In this document: one piece after another, positions 32,625 to 33,984 of the stretch
Layout: each line of letters opens with the position of its first letter
How positions within the stretch are numbered: the stretch's first letter is position 1
NCBI GenBank assembly: GCA_020349945.1
Contig: CP070704.1
Location: 1,916,660-1,950,643, forward strand
DNA length: 33,984 bases
DNA from: Deltaproteobacteria bacterium
Lineage (GTDB): Bacteria; Desulfobacterota; DSM-4660; Desulfatiglandales; B25-G16
Reading direction: 5' to 3'
Translations under genes and position numbers: made by a program
Notes under the pieces: generated by a model
The model's database searches: none
Seen by the model: only the letters and a program-made list of their open reading frames with translations
Told to the model about the DNA's origin: nothing

Positions 32625-33984
32625 AAACGAATAGATCGAACATAATGCTCATTTTATTTGTTGCCTTCCTTCTCTTTTTTACACACGAGGGCCTCGCAGC
32701 CGAGCCTACAATGGCCGATTACACATCCTACCCTGTTTTTCAGTTGAATACCGTGGAGCCCAATATCTTGATCATCCTGGACAACTCAGCCAGCATGAAC
32801 GATCAGGCATACATCGGCGACTATGTTGATAGTACCGAGTACTACGGCTACTTTGAGCCCTATAAAAGATACAGTTACGCAAGTAATGTCTTCGTCAGGG
32901 ACACCGGTGGCGCCTGGGATGGAAACTTTCTCAACTGGCTGACCATGCGTCGGATCGATGTTGCCCGGAAGGTGCTCATGGGCGGTTTGGCCACCTCGAG
33001 GCAGGGCACGGGAAATCAGACGAATATCGGTGAGGCCCCTCCAAGTGGTCATGACTTTACAAAGGTTTATCAGGATCAGGACCACAATGTGACCGCATTC
33101 TTCAACTCCGGTCTAAAGGGTTACCTTGTAGACGGCGGTAATTTCTATGTGGACGGCAATACCTATGTCATACGGGTTGACAAGAACATGAATGCCTACC
33201 CTGATGAGGCCTATAACTTCGTGGACGGCAATATCGCAGGGGTCCTCCAGAAGATTGCCGACAAGGCCAGGTGGGGAAATGAGTTCTTTAACTATGGCAC
33301 CGGTAGTGGCGAGAGTGGTGGATATATCGCCAGCACAATCGGCACCAACATGGTATCCCTGATTACTGATCTTCAAAACACCGCCTGCAATACCTGGACC
33401 CCCCTGGCAGAGGCCTATTATGTGGCCATGCAGTACTTTAAGCAGCAAGAGGTCCAAGATGGCCTGGATTATCCCAACAATGTGATCCCGGATGACAACG
33501 TAGGTGATGACCCCTACCATAATGGCATTCAGTTTGTCCACTGTGCAAAGAGCTTTGTCATCCTGCTAACTGATGGCGCTTCCACCATGGATATGAGGGT
33601 CCCTGACTTTCTCAAGGACTATGATGGGGATGGTCATGATCCCGGGACTTACGCTGACTCTGGATCAGACTATCTGGATGATATCGCCCTGTATGCCCGC
33701 ACCAATGACCTGCGGGGTGATCTGGCCGGTGATCAGAACCTGATCCTCTATACCATCTATGCATTTGGAGACGAACCAGCTGCTGAGGCCCTGTTAAAAG
33801 ATGCGGCAAAGAATGGTGGTTTTGTCGACAGAAACGGCAATAACTCCCCTGATCTTACGGAGGAGTGGGATGCCGACAGTGATGGTGATCCAGATACCTA
33901 TTACCGGGCGGATAACGGGTATCAACTGGAGGCCAAGGTCCTCAAGGCCATCAATGAGATCCTTGCCAGGGCTGCCTCAGGCAC
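32621..33984 (+). CDS. pilY1: PilY1-like type IV pilus tip adhesin, N-terminal part
   Basis: The first 454 codons are visible and the gene runs off the right edge. A signal peptide (MKTNRSNIMLILFVAFLLFFTHEGLAA) is followed by a von Willebrand A-like domain with the MIDAS motif DNSAS at residues 54-58 (ILIILDNSASM). A second vWA segment is FVILLTDGAST near residue 310. Asp-rich Ca2+-loop-like motifs appear at DYDGDGHD (about 333) and DADSDGDPDTYY (about 417). These fit PilY1 proteins, which sit at the pilus tip and bind Ca2+. The C-terminal beta-propeller is outside the window. ATGA coupling to pilX indicates one operon. Confidence 0.88.
   Translation, partial: MKTNRSNIMLILFVAFLLFFTHEGLAAEPTMADYTSYPVFQLNTVEPNILIILDNSASMNDQAYIGDYVDSTEYYGYFEPYKRYSYASNVFVRDTGGAWDGNFLNWLTMRRIDVARKVLMGGLATSRQGTGNQTNIGEAPPSGHDFTKVYQDQDHNVTAFFNSGLKGYLVDGGNFYVDGNTYVIRVDKNMNAYPDEAYNFVDGNIAGVLQKIADKARWGNEFFNYGTGSGESGGYIASTIGTNMVSLITDLQNTACNTWTPLAEAYYVAMQYFKQQEVQDGLDYPNNVIPDDNVGDDPYHNGIQFVHCAKSFVILLTDGASTMDMRVPDFLKDYDGDGHDPGTYADSGSDYLDDIALYARTNDLRGDLAGDQNLILYTIYAFGDEPAAEALLKDAAKNGGFVDRNGNNSPDLTEEWDADSDGDPDTYYRADNGYQLEAKVLKAINEILARAASG

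Noticed and set aside
1..33984. CRISPR array, tRNA, rRNA, transposase or phage genes
   Set aside because: No regularly spaced direct repeats, no tRNA-like cloverleaf and no transposase or integrase motifs were found on either strand by eye.

Overview
The window reads as chromosomal DNA of an anaerobic, Gram-negative bacterium, most likely a member of the Desulfobacterota (the former Deltaproteobacteria). The reasons are a flavin- and iron-sulfur-rich Hdr/Flx electron-transfer operon with two in-frame UGA (selenocysteine) codons, a methylmalonyl-CoA epimerase, the block of a DHH-CBS-nucleotidyltransferase fusion next to trpS-scpA-scpB-rluB, and a type IV pilus minor pilin/PilY1 locus. The organism is inferred from gene content only. 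No rRNA, tRNA, CRISPR array, insertion sequence or phage gene was found.

Layout. Positions 1-6134 (minus) hold a housekeeping operon: a secreted or anchored SNase-like nuclease, a DHH-CBS-CBS-tRNA nucleotidyltransferase fusion, trpS, scpA, scpB and a partial rluB. Positions 6283-7709 (plus) carry queF and a DnaJ/CbpA-type co-chaperone behind its own promoter, which overlaps a 15-bp palindrome. Positions 7721-14134 (minus) are the most striking part: hdrA-flxD-flxC-flxB-flxA. HdrA and FlxD are each interrupted by an in-frame TGA at a position normally held by a conserved cysteine. Reading both as selenocysteine restores a 1012-residue tandem HdrA fusion and a 143-residue MvhD/FlxD protein. Each TGA is followed 15-16 nt later by a 6-bp hairpin with a G-rich loop, as expected for a bacterial SECIS. 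A good sigma-70 promoter (TTGACA-17-TATAAA) precedes the operon. No hdrB or hdrC is present, so the third redox partner is unknown.

Positions 14402-19504 contain a small zinc-ribbon protein, methylmalonyl-CoA epimerase, an amidohydrolase, PriA and a LolA-like lipoprotein-carrier-type protein. Positions 19480-24322 hold an M23 peptidase, a small Cys-rich protein, a DUF362 ferredoxin protein, a periplasmic rhodanese, a NUDIX hydrolase and a DUF374 acyltransferase. Positions 24326-27817 encode DnaE. A degenerate receiver protein, the clamp-loader-like ATPase RarA and a PflA-like radical SAM protein follow on the plus strand (28094-30921).

The right end (30922-33984) is a 5' non-coding stretch with several perfect hairpins, a sigma-54 type promoter, and the genes pilV, pilX and the start of pilY1. 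The sigma-54 element and a distal inverted repeat suggest enhancer-dependent control of the pilus locus.

The best candidates for something unusual are the doubly selenium-dependent HdrA-FlxDCBA complex without HdrBC, the structured leader before the pil operon, and several enzymes with altered active-site residues (QueF, M23 peptidase, receiver domain).
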